A DNA stretch of 64,000 nt from Brevundimonas intermedia (GCF_027922165.1 NZ_BSFD01000009.1:62001-126000), one strand, 5' to 3'; positions 16,644-25,782 are shown, counted from the first letter of the stretch. The notes: a model not told the origin generated them from the sequence alone. Numbers and translations are program-made.

Positions 16644-18740
16644 ATGGCGGGTCCAGGGTTCGGGGGCGGACAGCAGGGCGGCGCAAAGCCGGCCCGCACG
16701 CCGTTGCAGAAGGCGCTCTACTGGGGCGCCGTGCTGGCCGTCTGGGGGCTGATCTTCCTGGTCGTCTTCTTCGCTGTGTTTGCGCGCGGCCTGCCGGACA
16801 CCTCGACCCTGTACAATGTCGATCGTCAGCCCTCGATCACCTATCTGGACCGCAACGGCGCCCTGATCGCCACCCGGGGCACCCAGATGGCGCCGCCTGC
16901 CGATCTGGACGCCCTGCCCGACTATGTGCCGGCGGCCTTTATCGCCATCGAGGACCGGCGCTTCTATCACCACCCCGGTTTCGACCCCATCGGCATGATG
17001 CGGGCGGCGGCGACCAATATGCGCGCCGGCCGGGTGGTCCAGGGCGGATCGACCCTGACGCAGCAGCTGGCCAAGAACCTGTTCCTGACGCCGGACCAGA
17101 ACCTGCGCCGCAAGGTGCAGGAGCTGATGCTGGCGGTGTGGCTGGAGATGAAATTCTCCAAGAAGGAGATCCTGGCCCTGTATCTGAACCGGGTCTATTT
17201 CGGCGCCGGCGCCTATGGGATCGAGGCGGCGTCGCAACGCTATTTCGACAAGTCGGCCAAGGATCTGACGGTCGGCGAGGCTGCGCTTCTGGCCGGGCTG
17301 CTGAAGGCGCCCTCGCGCTATTCGCCCGTGTCCGAGAGCGAGCGGGCCGCCACCCGCGCCACCGTCGTGCTGAACGAGATGGAAGAGGCCGGGGTCATCA
17401 CCGCCGCCCAGCGCGAGGAGGCCGTGACCCAGCCGATCATCGTGTCGCGCACCCTGGCGACCCAGCACGCCCAGTATTTCATCGACTGGCTGGACCAGTC
17501 GATCCGCGGCCTGGTCGGCGAACCGACCGAGGACATGGTGGTCGAGACCACCCTCGATCTGACCCTGCAGACCGCCGCCGAACGGTCGGTGCGGCGCATC
17601 CTGGACCGCGACGAGGGCAAGGGCGTGGAACAGGCGGCCCTGGTCGCCCTGGACGGCGACGGCCGGGTGCGGGCCATGATCGGCGGCGGCTCCTATGCCG
17701 ACAGCCAGTTCAACCGCGCCGTCGAGGCGCGTCGTCAGGCGGGCTCGGCCTTCAAGCCCTTCGTCTATCTGGCGGCGGTCGAGGCCGGCTATACGCCCCA
17801 GACCCCGGTGGTCGATCAGCCGATCACCATCGGCAACTGGTCGCCGAAGAACTATTCCAACACCTTCAGCGGCAATATGACCCTGGCCCAGGCCGTGGCC
17901 CAGTCGACCAATACGGTGGCGGCCTATGTCGCCGACCAGATCGGGCGTGACAGCGTGGCCCGCGCCGCGCGACGTCTGGGCATCGAAAGCCGTATCGGGC
18001 TGGAGCCGGCCATGGCCCTGGGCGCGGTCGAGGTTTCGCCGCTGGAGATGGCCACCGCCTATGACGCCTTCTCGAACGGCGGCCGCCGGGTCGAGGCCTA
18101 TGGCATCAGCCGCATCCGCACCCCCCAGGGCCGGGTCATCTATCAGCGGGCCAGCGGCCAGAGCGGACAGGCGATCAATAATCCGTCGCTGTACTACATG
18201 AACCAGATGCTGCGCGGGGTCATGACCTCGGGCACCGGGCGCAGCGCGGCCATCGCCGGGCGCGACCTGGCGGGCAAGTCGGGCACGACCTCGGACTACA
18301 AGGACGCCTGGTTCGTCGGCTACACCGGCGGCTTCGTCACCGCCGTCTGGGTCGGTAAGGACGACAACACCGCCATGCGCGGCGTGACCGGCGGTTCGTC
18401 GCCCGCCGCCATCTGGAAGGGTTTCATGGAGGCGGCCCTGCCGCGCCTGAACGCCCCGCGCATCCCTGACGGCCCGGCCATGCCCGAAGGCTGGGTCGCG
18501 CCCGATCCGGTCGGCGACCTGATGTCCGGCATCGGCGAGGACGGTCTGCCGATCGAACCGGCGGATCCGATCGGCGGCGACCCCTATGCCGAACCGTCGG
18601 GAACCCCGGCTCAGCCGACATCGCCGACGCAGCCCGCCGTCCGCCCGACCGCCCCCCAGCCGGCGCCGCGCGACCCGCCGGACCAGCAGCCGGAAGGCCG
18701 CCAACCGGCCGAGAAACGCAGCGACCCGCTGTTCTTCTGA
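16644..18740 (+). CDS. Class A penicillin-binding protein (PBP1A family)
   Basis: 698 residues, shorter than E. coli PBP1A. After a Gly-rich cytoplasmic tail comes one transmembrane helix (about 34-54). The GT51 glycosyltransferase has EDRRFYHHPGFD (catalytic Glu), GGSTLTQQLAKN and EILALYLNRVYFG. The transpeptidase has SxxK as GSAFKPFVYL, SxN-like STNTVAAY and KSGTTSDYKDAW. The C-terminal 90 residues are Pro-rich and probably disordered. It polymerises and crosslinks peptidoglycan. It is convergent with a HAD phosphatase. Confidence 0.93.
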   Translation: MAGPGFGGGQQGGAKPARTPLQKALYWGAVLAVWGLIFLVVFFAVFARGLPDTSTLYNVDRQPSITYLDRNGALIATRGTQMAPPADLDALPDYVPAAFIAIEDRRFYHHPGFDPIGMMRAAATNMRAGRVVQGGSTLTQQLAKNLFLTPDQNLRRKVQELMLAVWLEMKFSKKEILALYLNRVYFGAGAYGIEAASQRYFDKSAKDLTVGEAALLAGLLKAPSRYSPVSESERAATRATVVLNEMEEAGVITAAQREEAVTQPIIVSRTLATQHAQYFIDWLDQSIRGLVGEPTEDMVVETTLDLTLQTAAERSVRRILDRDEGKGVEQAALVALDGDGRVRAMIGGGSYADSQFNRAVEARRQAGSAFKPFVYLAAVEAGYTPQTPVVDQPITIGNWSPKNYSNTFSGNMTLAQAVAQSTNTVAAYVADQIGRDSVARAARRLGIESRIGLEPAMALGAVEVSPLEMATAYDAFSNGGRRVEAYGISRIRTPQGRVIYQRASGQSGQAINNPSLYYMNQMLRGVMTSGTGRSAAIAGRDLAGKSGTTSDYKDAWFVGYTGGFVTAVWVGKDDNTAMRGVTGGSSPAAIWKGFMEAALPRLNAPRIPDGPAMPEGWVAPDPVGDLMSGIGEDGLPIEPADPIGGDPYAEPSGTPAQPTSPTQPAVRPTAPQPAPRDPPDQQPEGRQPAEKRSDPLFF

Positions 18741-18759
18741 CGGTCCCCTAGGGGACCGT
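18740..18759. terminator. Bidirectional hairpin between convergent genes
   Basis: A perfect 20-bp palindrome (ACGGTCCCCT and its complement) fills the entire gap between the stop codons of the PBP gene and the HAD gene and shares a base with each. It should terminate or stabilise both transcripts. It has no T-run, so efficiency is uncertain. Confidence 0.6.
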
Positions 18760-19619
18760 TACATCCCCGCCGGCATGGCGCCGGCGTTGATGGCGATGCG
18801 GCCGACCAGGCCCTTGACGATCAGGTCCAGGGCCGAGCCCTCGCGATAGTCGGCGGCGGCGACGAAATTGACCCGGTCCTCCGAGATCAGGGAATAGACC
18901 TTCTTCTGGTCCTTCTCGTTCGAGCGGGGATCATAGACGGCGATCGAGAAGCCGCCCTTGGTGTGCATCATCTTCATGGTGGGGACGTCGGTGTCGCCGT
19001 CGCCGATGAAGATCATCCGCTCGAACGGCACCGGCCGCTGGTCGTCGGGGATGAAGTGGTTGATCCGCTCGTGCTCCCAGTGGTTCTTGACCCCCTTGTT
19101 GATGCGGAACAGATACTGGGTCTTGGTGGTGTAGTTGACGCCCACGGCGGGCCAGGCCGCCTCGCCCTTGTCGTCATAGACATAGTGGGAGGCGAAGACG
19201 TGGTTCAGGGCGGGGCGGATCGGCGTGCCGTCGATCATCTCCTCCAGACCGGCCGAGACGATATAGTGTTCGATCTCCAGCCCGTAGCGCGCCCCGAAGG
19301 CGTTCATCCGGTCGAACCAGCTGAGGTCCTTGAGGCCTTCGAACAGGGCCACGGCCTCGCCGTGCCGACGCAGGGTCTCGCGCGTCACCGGCGCCCCGTT
19401 CTGGCGCGCGTGGTGGAGCATCAGTTGCATGTACATCAGGATGCCGTCGCCGTCGGCGTCCTTGGTCAGGCGTTCGGCCTCGCCCCAGAAGGCGCCGATG
19501 TCCATGCCCACGGAGGGGATGAAGCTGACCTCCTGCATATTGCCGCGCGCCAGGGTGCCGTCGAAATCATAGATCAGCGCCGTCTTCAGCAGCGGCTTTT
19601 CGCCGGGGGTGTCGGACAT
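18759..19619 (-). CDS. HAD superfamily hydrolase
   Basis: 286 residues. Motif I is YDFDGTLARG (nucleophile Asp and acid/base Asp, about residues 18-21). Motif II is the Ser in YIVSAG, and motif IV is IFIGDGDTDVPTM. The insert with GVNYTTKTQYLFRINKGV forms the cap. It is likely a phosphatase for a small phosphorylated metabolite. Length and cap are unlike the housekeeping Gph and SerB, so I do not assign a substrate. Confidence 0.85.
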   Translation of the reverse strand: MSDTPGEKPLLKTALIYDFDGTLARGNMQEVSFIPSVGMDIGAFWGEAERLTKDADGDGILMYMQLMLHHARQNGAPVTRETLRRHGEAVALFEGLKDLSWFDRMNAFGARYGLEIEHYIVSAGLEEMIDGTPIRPALNHVFASHYVYDDKGEAAWPAVGVNYTTKTQYLFRINKGVKNHWEHERINHFIPDDQRPVPFERMIFIGDGDTDVPTMKMMHTKGGFSIAVYDPRSNEKDQKKVYSLISEDRVNFVAAADYREGSALDLIVKGLVGRIAINAGAMPAGM

Positions 19620-19660
19620 CAGGCGGGGCTCCAGAGCGGGGTCGAACCCTGCCCTCTATA

Positions 19661-20188
19661 TCAGCCGTCGTCCTGCGTCGATTGCCGCCTCTGGCCGAAG
19701 CTGGGGGCCGCGCTCTTCTGCTCGGCCCAGTAGTCGGCGCCGGTGGTCGGTTTGAACATGGTGCGGGGCGTGCCGTCGCGCGCCGCCACGGCGAAGGTGT
19801 TGGTCGAGGCCTGATAGATCAGGGTGTCGCCATTGGGCCGTTTCACCGTCTCGGCGTCGCGCGGCGGCTTGGCGGTGAAGGCCGTAACCTTGTCCAGATA
19901 GTCCTCGGCCGAGGTCGCGCCGAAATCGGCCCCGTTGCGGTCGTAGAGGCGGGCGATCTTGGCGTCGACGGTCTCGCGCCGGCCGGTTGTCAGGACCGGC
20001 TTGGGCTGGGCCGCTGCTGCACCCTCCGCCGTTTCCGTCGCGGTCATGGCCAGGCCGATGGGCGCCGCCTCGGCCGTCCGGTCCCGCGTCTGAACCGCCG
20101 AGGCGTTGTCGCAGGCCGCCAGCCCCATCATCATCAGCCCCGCCGCCGCCAGAGCCCTCGCCGCGCGCTGTCGCTTGTTCGCCGTCAT
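19661..20188 (-). CDS. Putative lipoprotein, unknown function
   Basis: 175 residues from the ATG at 20188. A lipoprotein signal peptide ends in the lipobox GLAAC, so the mature protein should be lipidated at Cys25 and anchored to the envelope. The rest is polar, with a low-complexity Ala/Thr linker and a C-terminal domain containing NGDTLIYQASTNTFAVAARD that reads like a small beta-rich fold. Similar 'hypothetical lipoproteins' occur in related genomes; I cannot assign a role. It is divergent from coaBC. Confidence 0.75.
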   Translation of the reverse strand: MTANKRQRAARALAAAGLMMMGLAACDNASAVQTRDRTAEAAPIGLAMTATETAEGAAAAQPKPVLTTGRRETVDAKIARLYDRNGADFGATSAEDYLDKVTAFTAKPPRDAETVKRPNGDTLIYQASTNTFAVAARDGTPRTMFKPTTGADYWAEQKSAAPSFGQRRQSTQDDG

Positions 20189-20301
20189 CCCCGTCCCCCA
20201 TCCAATACCCGTCAAGCGCGATAAGAGCACAACCCAATTGTTCCTGCAATGTTCTTTTCCTCCGTCTCGACGGCGTCGCGTGGGGCCGCTAGACCGAGGT
20301 C

Positions 20302-21531
20302 ATGGACAGTCGCCCCCTCTCGAACCGCAAAATCCTGCTGATCGTCGGCGGCGGCATCGCGGCCTATAAGGCGCTGGAGCTGGTGCGGCTGATCGCTAAG
20401 GCCGGCGGCCAGACGCGGGTGATCCTGACCGAATCCGGGGCCGAGTTCGTCACCCCCCTGTCGCTGGCGGCGCTGAGCGGCCATCCGGTGCGGTCGGGCC
20501 TGTTCCACCCCGACGACGAGACCAGCATGGGCCATATCGAGCTGTCGCGCTGGGCGGATCTGGTGGTCGTGGCGCCGGCGACGGCGGGCCTGATCGCCAA
20601 GGCGGCGAACGGCCTGGCCGACGACCTGGCCTCGACCACATTGATCGCGACCGACAAGCGGGTGCTGCTGGCCCCGGCCATGAATGTGCGGATGTGGGAA
20701 CACCCGGCGGTTCAGGCCAATATGGAGCGGCTGAAGGCCTTCCCTGGCTTCCATGGCGTGGCGGTGGTCGGGCCGGACGACGGCGAGATGGCCTGCGGTG
20801 AATATGGGCCCGGCCGGATGGCCGAGCCGACGGCGATCCTGGAGGCCATTCAAGGCCTGTTGGCCGGCGCCGCAGGACGGCCTCTTGCGGGCCGAAAAGC
20901 GGTGGTCACGGCCGGGCCGACGTTCGAACCGATTGATCCGGTACGGGGGCTGACCAATCGCTCCAGCGGCAAACAGGGCTACGCCATCGCCGTCGCCCTG
21001 GCCGAACTGGGGGCTGAGGTGACCCTGGTGTCGGGGCCGACGGCCCTGGGCGCGCCCGTGGGCGTGACGCGGATCGATGTGGAGAGCGCGCTGGAGATGC
21101 AGGCGGCGACCCAGGCCGCCCTGCCCGCCGACATCGCCGTGCTGTCGGCCGCCGTCGCCGACTGGCGCGTGGACACCATCGCCGGGGGCAAGATCAAGAA
21201 GGGGCCGGGCGGCCCGCCGACCCTGGCCCTGATCGAGAACCCCGACATCCTGGCCGGGATCGCCGCGCCGGGACCGAACCGGCCGGCCCTGGTGATCGGC
21301 TTCGCCGCCGAGACCACGGACCTGGAGGCCAACGCCCGGGCCAAGCTGTCGCGCAAGGGCTGCGACTGGATCATCGGCAACGACGTGTCCGACGACGTCT
21401 TCGGCTCGGACGGCAACGCCGTACTGCTGGTCACCGCCGACAAGACCGAAAGCTGGCCGCGCCAGTCCAAAGCCGCCATCGCCCGGGGCGTCGCCGCCCG
21501 CATCGCCGACCATTTCACGAGCGTTCAATGA
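20302..21531 (+). CDS. coaBC: Bifunctional phosphopantothenoylcysteine decarboxylase/synthetase
   Basis: 409 residues. The N-terminal CoaC flavodoxin-like half has [22 protein letters not shown] (PAMN active-site motif) and [16 protein letters not shown] with the catalytic Cys. The C-terminal CoaB half begins with [15 protein letters not shown] and has [12 protein letters not shown] and FAAETTDL. It converts 4'-phosphopantothenate and cysteine to 4'-phosphopantetheine in coenzyme A synthesis. It overlaps dut by 4 bp. Confidence 0.97.
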   Translation: MDSRPLSNRKILLIVGGGIAAYKALELVRLIAKAGGQTRVILTESGAEFVTPLSLAALSGHPVRSGLFHPDDETSMGHIELSRWADLVVVAPATAGLIAKAANGLADDLASTTLIATDKRVLLAPAMNVRMWEHPAVQANMERLKAFPGFHGVAVVGPDDGEMACGEYGPGRMAEPTAILEAIQGLLAGAAGRPLAGRKAVVTAGPTFEPIDPVRGLTNRSSGKQGYAIAVALAELGAEVTLVSGPTALGAPVGVTRIDVESALEMQAATQAALPADIAVLSAAVADWRVDTIAGGKIKKGPGGPPTLALIENPDILAGIAAPGPNRPALVIGFAAETTDLEANARAKLSRKGCDWIIGNDVSDDVFGSDGNAVLLVTADKTESWPRQSKAAIARGVAARIADHFTSVQ

Positions 21532-21986
21532 CCACCGAGACCGTCATCCAGATTCTTCGCCTGCCCCATGCCGAGGGCCTGCCCCTGCCGGCCTATGAGA
21601 CGGCGGGATCGGCCGGGATGGACCTGCGCGCGGCGGTGCCGGAGGATCAGCCGATGACCTTGGCGCCGGGCGCCCGCGCCCTGGTGCCCACGGGCCTGAA
21701 AATCGCCCTGCCGTTGGGGTTCGAGGCCCAGGTGCGGGCGCGCTCGGGGCTGGCGCTGAAGCACGGCGTGATCTGCCCCAATGCGCCGGGCACCATCGAC
21801 AGCGACTATCGCGGCGAGTGCGGCGTGATCCTGGCCAACATCGGCGCCGAGCCCTTCGTCATCCGGCGCGGCGAACGGATCGCCCAGCTGGTGATCGCCA
21901 AGCATGAGCGCGCCGACTGGGCCGAGGTCGAGACGCTGGACGAGACCGCACGGGGGACGGGCGGGTTCGGGTCCACGGGGCGGTAG
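21528..21986 (+). CDS. dut: dUTP diphosphatase
   Basis: 152 residues, the normal length for the trimeric enzyme. All five motifs are present: [32 protein letters not shown] (catalytic Asp), GERIAQLVI, and the C-terminal [10 protein letters not shown] arm. It hydrolyses dUTP to dUMP, which keeps uracil out of DNA and feeds thymidylate synthesis. The ATG overlaps the coaBC stop (ATGA), an arrangement seen in other alphaproteobacteria. Confidence 0.97.
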   Translation: MTTETVIQILRLPHAEGLPLPAYETAGSAGMDLRAAVPEDQPMTLAPGARALVPTGLKIALPLGFEAQVRARSGLALKHGVICPNAPGTIDSDYRGECGVILANIGAEPFVIRRGERIAQLVIAKHERADWAEVETLDETARGTGGFGSTGR

Positions 21987-22060
21987 GCGAAGACAGGCTT
22001 TTTCCTGCGGCTTATCAGCTGTAGTCTGTGAGCGGTTTTCCAGACTAGGCCGACGGGCGC

Positions 22061-22645
22061 TCAGGCTCTGCGTTTCAGGGTGACGTAGAAGGCGCCGTTG
22101 CCGCCGTGCCTCTGGTGGGCGACGGTGAAGCCGGACACGACGCTGCGCAGGCCCGGCGCCTGCATCCATTCCCCGAAGGAGGCGCGGATCACCCCGCCGC
22201 CCAGCCGGCCCTGGCCCGTGATGACCAGGACCGCGCGCATCCCGCGCGCCTGGCAGGATGTCAGGAAGGCCCGCAGTTGATCCTCGGCCTCGAACCGGCC
22301 GAAGCCGTGCAGGTCGATACGGGCCTCGATCGGGTCGCGCTCGCGCGACAGGCGCTGCTTGCGGCGGGGTTCCAGATCCTCGGGCGCGGGCTTGGTACGG
22401 TTGCCCACCGGGCGTGGCTCTGTCGGTTTTGCGACGGCGGCGGTCCGGGCGGGCGAAGGCTTGGCCAGAGGGCGCGGCCGCTCGGTCGGGGTGACGACCA
22501 GATGGGCCGGGGCCTCGGCCCCCGGCGTGACCCGAGCGGGCTTGCGGCTGCGGGGGGCGGCGACCGTGCCGGTGATCCGGCTCCAGATACGACGGTCCTC
22601 AGGCGTCAGCCCGTTCTCGTCGCGGCCGGAGCCCTTGCGTTTCAT
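22061..22645 (-). CDS. Smr/MutS2-C domain protein
   Basis: 194 residues from the ATG at 22645. The N-terminal 95 residues are basic, Pro-rich and probably disordered. The C-terminal Smr domain has IEARIDLHGFGRFEA (the LDLHG-type motif), VLVITGQGRLGGGVI (the TGxG-type motif) and GNGAFYVTLKR at the end. Smr domains nick or bind nucleic acids; the role of these stand-alone alphaproteobacterial forms is not settled. It overlaps the upstream XRE gene by 4 bp. Confidence 0.9.
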   Translation of the reverse strand: MKRKGSGRDENGLTPEDRRIWSRITGTVAAPRSRKPARVTPGAEAPAHLVVTPTERPRPLAKPSPARTAAVAKPTEPRPVGNRTKPAPEDLEPRRKQRLSRERDPIEARIDLHGFGRFEAEDQLRAFLTSCQARGMRAVLVITGQGRLGGGVIRASFGEWMQAPGLRSVVSGFTVAHQRHGGNGAFYVTLKRRA

Positions 22646-22881
22646 GCCGCGTCGTCGTCCTCGAAGGCCTCGGCGGGGCCGGGTTCGTGACCCAGCAGGT
22701 CGCCGGGCTGACACTGAAGTTCGCGACACAGGGCGTCCAGGGTCGAGAAACGAACCGCGCGCGCCTTGCCGGTCTTCAGAATCGACAGATTGGCCACCGT
22801 CACCCCGACGCGGTCGGCGAGCTCGGTCAGCGACATGCGGCGTTCGACGAGGACGCGATCAAGCTGGACGCGGATGGCCAT
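22642..22881 (-). CDS. XRE/Cro family HTH regulator (small)
   Basis: 79 residues, nearly all helix-turn-helix: MSLTELADRVGVTVANLSIL then ALCRELQCQPGDLL, typical of the compact YozG-like Cro/C1 proteins. It lies directly downstream of a DUF2975 membrane protein, a recurrent pairing in bacteria, and overlaps the Smr gene. It is likely to regulate its own operon. The acidic tail (EDDDAA) is not conserved in the family. Confidence 0.9.
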   Translation of the reverse strand: MAIRVQLDRVLVERRMSLTELADRVGVTVANLSILKTGKARAVRFSTLDALCRELQCQPGDLLGHEPGPAEAFEDDDAA

Positions 22882-22904
22882 AAGGAGGTCCTACTGCAAA
22901 CGGG

Positions 22905-23549
22905 TCAGATCGTCAGTTCGGATTCGCGGCGCAGGCGCGCGCCCTCGCGGAACACCTCCGCCAGGACGAAGACGATCAGGACCGAGAATATGGGGGTCAG
23001 CAACTCGCCCAGCCCCTGCGGGTCCATGACCCCGGGCGCCAGACGGGCGGCGACGACGCCCTGGGCCAGCCAGACGCCGCCGGTGACGACCGCCAGGATC
23101 AGGCCGATCTGGCGCAGACGCCGGACATTGGCGGGATGGAAGGGGTCGCCCATCGTCAGGGTGCGGAAGATCCGGCGCAGACTGCGCAGGATCAGCATGA
23201 AGCCGCCGAAATAGGCGGTGGCCGCGCCCAGACCGAATAGCAGCAGGGTGCGCGTCAACGGCAACTGTCGCCCGCCTTCGTCGCCGCTGACGGTGATGTT
23301 CACATTATCCAGGGGGATGAAGACGGCGGCGACCAGCAGCAAAAGGAGCAGGCCGGTGATCAACCAGAGGAGAATATAGGCCACATCCAGCGCCACTTTC
23401 AGCACGCTGGAGACGGAGCTGGGGCCCATGGCCCTGAGGGGGGCGGTCAGAACGCCCAGGGATTTCAGCAGGGTCGGGATCGTGCGCGCCCCCGTCGGGA
23501 CAGAGGCCGCGTCTCGCTTCAGCGGATTTCGCGGCGGGAGCAGGCGCAT
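22905..23549 (-). CDS. DUF2975 family membrane protein
   Basis: 214 residues with four predicted transmembrane segments (about 48-75, 100-122, 145-165, 180-200) and the DUF2975 hallmark TMGDPFHPANVRRLRQIG between the second and third. The function is unknown. It is nearly always encoded next to a small XRE regulator, as here, suggesting a membrane partner of that regulator. It is the first gene of the DUF2975-XRE-Smr operon. Confidence 0.88.
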   Translation of the reverse strand: MRLLPPRNPLKRDAASVPTGARTIPTLLKSLGVLTAPLRAMGPSSVSSVLKVALDVAYILLWLITGLLLLLLVAAVFIPLDNVNITVSGDEGGRQLPLTRTLLLFGLGAATAYFGGFMLILRSLRRIFRTLTMGDPFHPANVRRLRQIGLILAVVTGGVWLAQGVVAARLAPGVMDPQGLGELLTPIFSVLIVFVLAEVFREGARLRRESELTI

Positions 23550-23689
23550 GATCGACAGGTCTCAGATCGGAAGGAGGGACGAAGCGGCCGCGCGGGGTCC
23601 GGCGAACCCACGCGCAGCTCTATACATCGCGGTCTTCTTCAAGGTCGTCAAAGCTCTCGTGATCGAAACAAGGGTGGACTTGGGGCCGA

Positions 23690-23806
23690 TCAGAAGGCTT
23701 GAACCAGGATGGCGACCAGGGCGGTCGGCAGGGCGGCGATCAGGACCGTGTTGACGAAAGCGGCGCCGACCTTGTCCAGGAAGAGCGAGAGGTTCATCGT
23801 ATGCAT
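23690..23806 (-). CDS. Small hydrophobic membrane peptide, 38 aa
   Basis: Complete short ORF starting MHTMNLSLFLDK and ending in VAILVQAF. It has one predicted transmembrane helix covering roughly residues 14-36. A GGAG Shine-Dalgarno sits seven bases before the ATG at 23806; a second Met at residue 4 is an alternative start. The leader contains a GC-rich hairpin flanked by AAAACAAAAC repeats. Amphipathic start plus helix resembles regulatory or toxin-like small membrane proteins, but no family is recognised. It is not in an obvious operon: the DUF2975 gene starts 140 bp downstream. Confidence 0.55.
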   Translation of the reverse strand: MHTMNLSLFLDKVGAAFVNTVLIAALPTALVAILVQAF

Positions 23807-23830
23807 TGTGGTTCTCCGTCGTTTTGTTTT

Positions 23831-23845
23831 GGGCGATTATCGCCC
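23831..23845 (-). promoter_or_regulatory. Hairpin in leader of small membrane peptide
   Basis: GGGCGA-TTA-TCGCCC lies 25 bp upstream of the 38-aa ORF and is flanked on each side by GTTTTGTTTT (plus strand). Read leftward, the RNA would have an A/C-rich single-stranded stretch, a stable hairpin, then the Shine-Dalgarno. Read rightward, it has a T-rich tail like a terminator. Which role is real cannot be decided from sequence. Confidence 0.4.
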
Positions 23846-23957
23846 TTTGGTTTTGTTTTCCGCACGATCATTCCGGTTTTTCCGGAAGGTCAGAACGTTG
23901 CGGCCCCCGTTCCTGACGATCAATAGATAGGCCGTGCGGTACGGAAAAGCACGTTAC

Positions 23958-23974
23958 ATATCGTTTAACGATAT
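23958..23974. promoter_or_regulatory. Perfect 8-1-8 palindrome upstream of rdgB
   Basis: ATATCGTT-T-AACGATAT, 40 bp before the rdgB start, in a low-GC divergent region of 208 bp. It has a size typical of an operator for a dimeric repressor, and the AT-rich sequence may overlap the rdgB promoter. No regulator gene is immediately adjacent apart from the XRE gene 1.1 kb to the left. Confidence 0.45.
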
Positions 23975-24014
23975 TAAACTTTGGCAATAGACTGTTTCAG
24001 GGGCGTGATCGTCG

Positions 24015-24617
24015 ATGAATCTCAAGCTTATCAAGGGGATGCGGATCGTCGCCGCGACCCACAACCCCGGCAAGGTCCCCGAGATCGCCGCCCTTCTTGG
24101 TGAAGATTACGAGATTCTCACCGCCGGTCAGTTGAATCTGCCTGAACCGGACGAGACCGAGACCACCTTTACCGGCAACGCCATGCTGAAGGCCCGCCAC
24201 GCCGCCGAACAGTCGGGCGAGGTGGCGCTGGCCGACGATTCCGGGATGTCCGTCGCCGTCCTGGACGGGGCGCCGGGAATCTTCTCCGCGCGCTGGGCCG
24301 GCCCGGGCAAGGATTTCGCCGTGGCGATGAAGAAGGTCGAGGACCGGCTGGAAGAGATCGGGGCGACAGATCGCGCCGCCTGGTTCACCTCGGCCCTCGC
24401 CGTGGCCTGGCCGGGCGGGCCGTGCGTGGTGGTCGAGGGCGTGGTCCACGGGCGGCTGACCTTTCCGCCGCGCGGCGACCGGGGCTTCGGCTATGATCCC
24501 ATCTTCATTCCGGAAGGCGGCGCCCTGACCTTCGGCGAGATGGAGCCTGCGGCCAAGGAGGCGATCAGCCACCGCACCCGCGCCTTCGCCAAGCTGCGGG
24601 CCGCGTTGATTGACTGA
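24015..24617 (+). CDS. rdgB: XTP/dITP diphosphatase (RdgB/HAM1)
   Basis: 200 residues. The family motifs are ATHNPGKVPEI (about 14-24), LADDSGMSVAVLDGAPGIFSARWAG (in parts: LADDSGM, GAPGIFSARWAG), and GDRGFGYDPIFIP. It removes non-canonical purine nucleotides such as dITP and XTP. A downstream Met (residue 9) is an alternative start closer to the conserved core. It overlaps hemW by 8 bp; rdgB-hemW pairing is widespread. Confidence 0.96.
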   Translation: MNLKLIKGMRIVAATHNPGKVPEIAALLGEDYEILTAGQLNLPEPDETETTFTGNAMLKARHAAEQSGEVALADDSGMSVAVLDGAPGIFSARWAGPGKDFAVAMKKVEDRLEEIGATDRAAWFTSALAVAWPGGPCVVVEGVVHGRLTFPPRGDRGFGYDPIFIPEGGALTFGEMEPAAKEAISHRTRAFAKLRAALID

Positions 24618-25782
24618 CGCCCCTGATACTGATGGGGATCCGGGGACGGACGTCGGCCTGTACGTCCACTGGCCCTATTGTTCGCGCATCTGCCCCTATT
24701 GCGACTTCAACGTTGTGCGCGACCGGGGGCGGGTCGAGGAACAGGCGGGACTGGTCGAGGCGATCCTGGCCGATATGCGAGCCCAGCGCGCGCTGACCGG
24801 GCCGCGCCGGCTGGCCTCGGTCTTCTTCGGCGGGGGCACGCCGTCGCTGATGGCGCCTGAGGCCGTGGCGTGGATCATCGCCCAGGCGCGCGACCTGTTC
24901 CCGCCGTCGGGACCGATCGAGATTTCGCTGGAGGCCAATCCGACCGACGCCGAGGCGGCCCGGTTCGCCGCCCTGGCCCAGGCCGGGGTGAACCGGCTGT
25001 CGATGGGGGTGCAGGCGCTGGACGACGCCTCGCTACGGTTCCTGGGCCGGGATCATTCGGCGGCGGAGGCGCGGCGCGCGGTCGCTCTGGCCGGGCGGGC
25101 GTTTTCGCGCCTGTCCATCGACCTGATCTACGCCCGGCCGGGCCAGACACCCGACGACTGGGCGACGGAGTTGGGCGCGGCCCTGGACATGGGGTTCGAG
25201 CACGTCTCGCCCTACCAGTTGACCCTGGAGCCGACGACCGCCTTCGGTCGGGCCCTGGCGCGTGGAACCCTGATCCCGCCGGACGAGGATCAGGCCGCGG
25301 CCCTGTACGAGACCACCCAGACCGTGCTGGAGGCCGCCGGTTTCGACGCCTACGAGGTGTCCAACCATGGGCGGGGCGTGGCGGCGCGGTCGGCCCACAA
25401 TCTGCATGTCTGGCGCGGCGGGGACTATCTCGGCCTGGGGCCCGGCGCCCACGGGCGGCTGACGCTGGACGGCGCGCGCACCGCCACCGTCGCCCACCGC
25501 CGGATCGCCGACTATGTGGCCGGGGTCGGGGCGGGAAGGCCCTGGACGGGGACGGAGCGGCTGGACGCGGCCGGGGCGGCCGAGGAGCGGCTTCTGCTGG
25601 GCCTGCGCACCGTCGAGGGCGCGGCGGTCGGGCTGTTGGCGGACCTGGGGCTGTCGGTGGATGCGGCGCCGACGGTGGATCTGATCGCCGACGGCTTTCT
25701 GACGCTCGGCGGCGGCCGACTGATCGCCACGCCGCGCGGCCGGCCGGTTCTGGATGGGGTGTTGAAGGCGTTGCTGACCTAG
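24610..25782 (+). CDS. hemW: Radical SAM family heme chaperone HemW
   Basis: 390 residues starting at a TTG (24610-24612) inside the end of rdgB. The radical SAM cluster motif CSRICPYC (Cys-x3-Cys-x2-Cys) occurs near residue 24, followed by the FFGGGTPSLM motif and the HemW-type CDFN extension that separates it from HemN. It binds heme and delivers it to respiratory enzymes rather than acting as coproporphyrinogen dehydrogenase. It is convergent with dapB across a palindromic terminator-like repeat. Confidence 0.95.
   Translation: MTDAPDTDGDPGTDVGLYVHWPYCSRICPYCDFNVVRDRGRVEEQAGLVEAILADMRAQRALTGPRRLASVFFGGGTPSLMAPEAVAWIIAQARDLFPPSGPIEISLEANPTDAEAARFAALAQAGVNRLSMGVQALDDASLRFLGRDHSAAEARRAVALAGRAFSRLSIDLIYARPGQTPDDWATELGAALDMGFEHVSPYQLTLEPTTAFGRALARGTLIPPDEDQAAALYETTQTVLEAAGFDAYEVSNHGRGVAARSAHNLHVWRGGDYLGLGPGAHGRLTLDGARTATVAHRRIADYVAGVGAGRPWTGTERLDAAGAAEERLLLGLRTVEGAAVGLLADLGLSVDAAPTVDLIADGFLTLGGGRLIATPRGRPVLDGVLKALLT

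Noticed and set aside
22061..22729. Longer start for the Smr gene at 22729
   Set aside because: The extra 28 residues are an Arg-rich shadow of the XRE gene. The ATG at 22645 overlaps the XRE stop in a standard ATGA.
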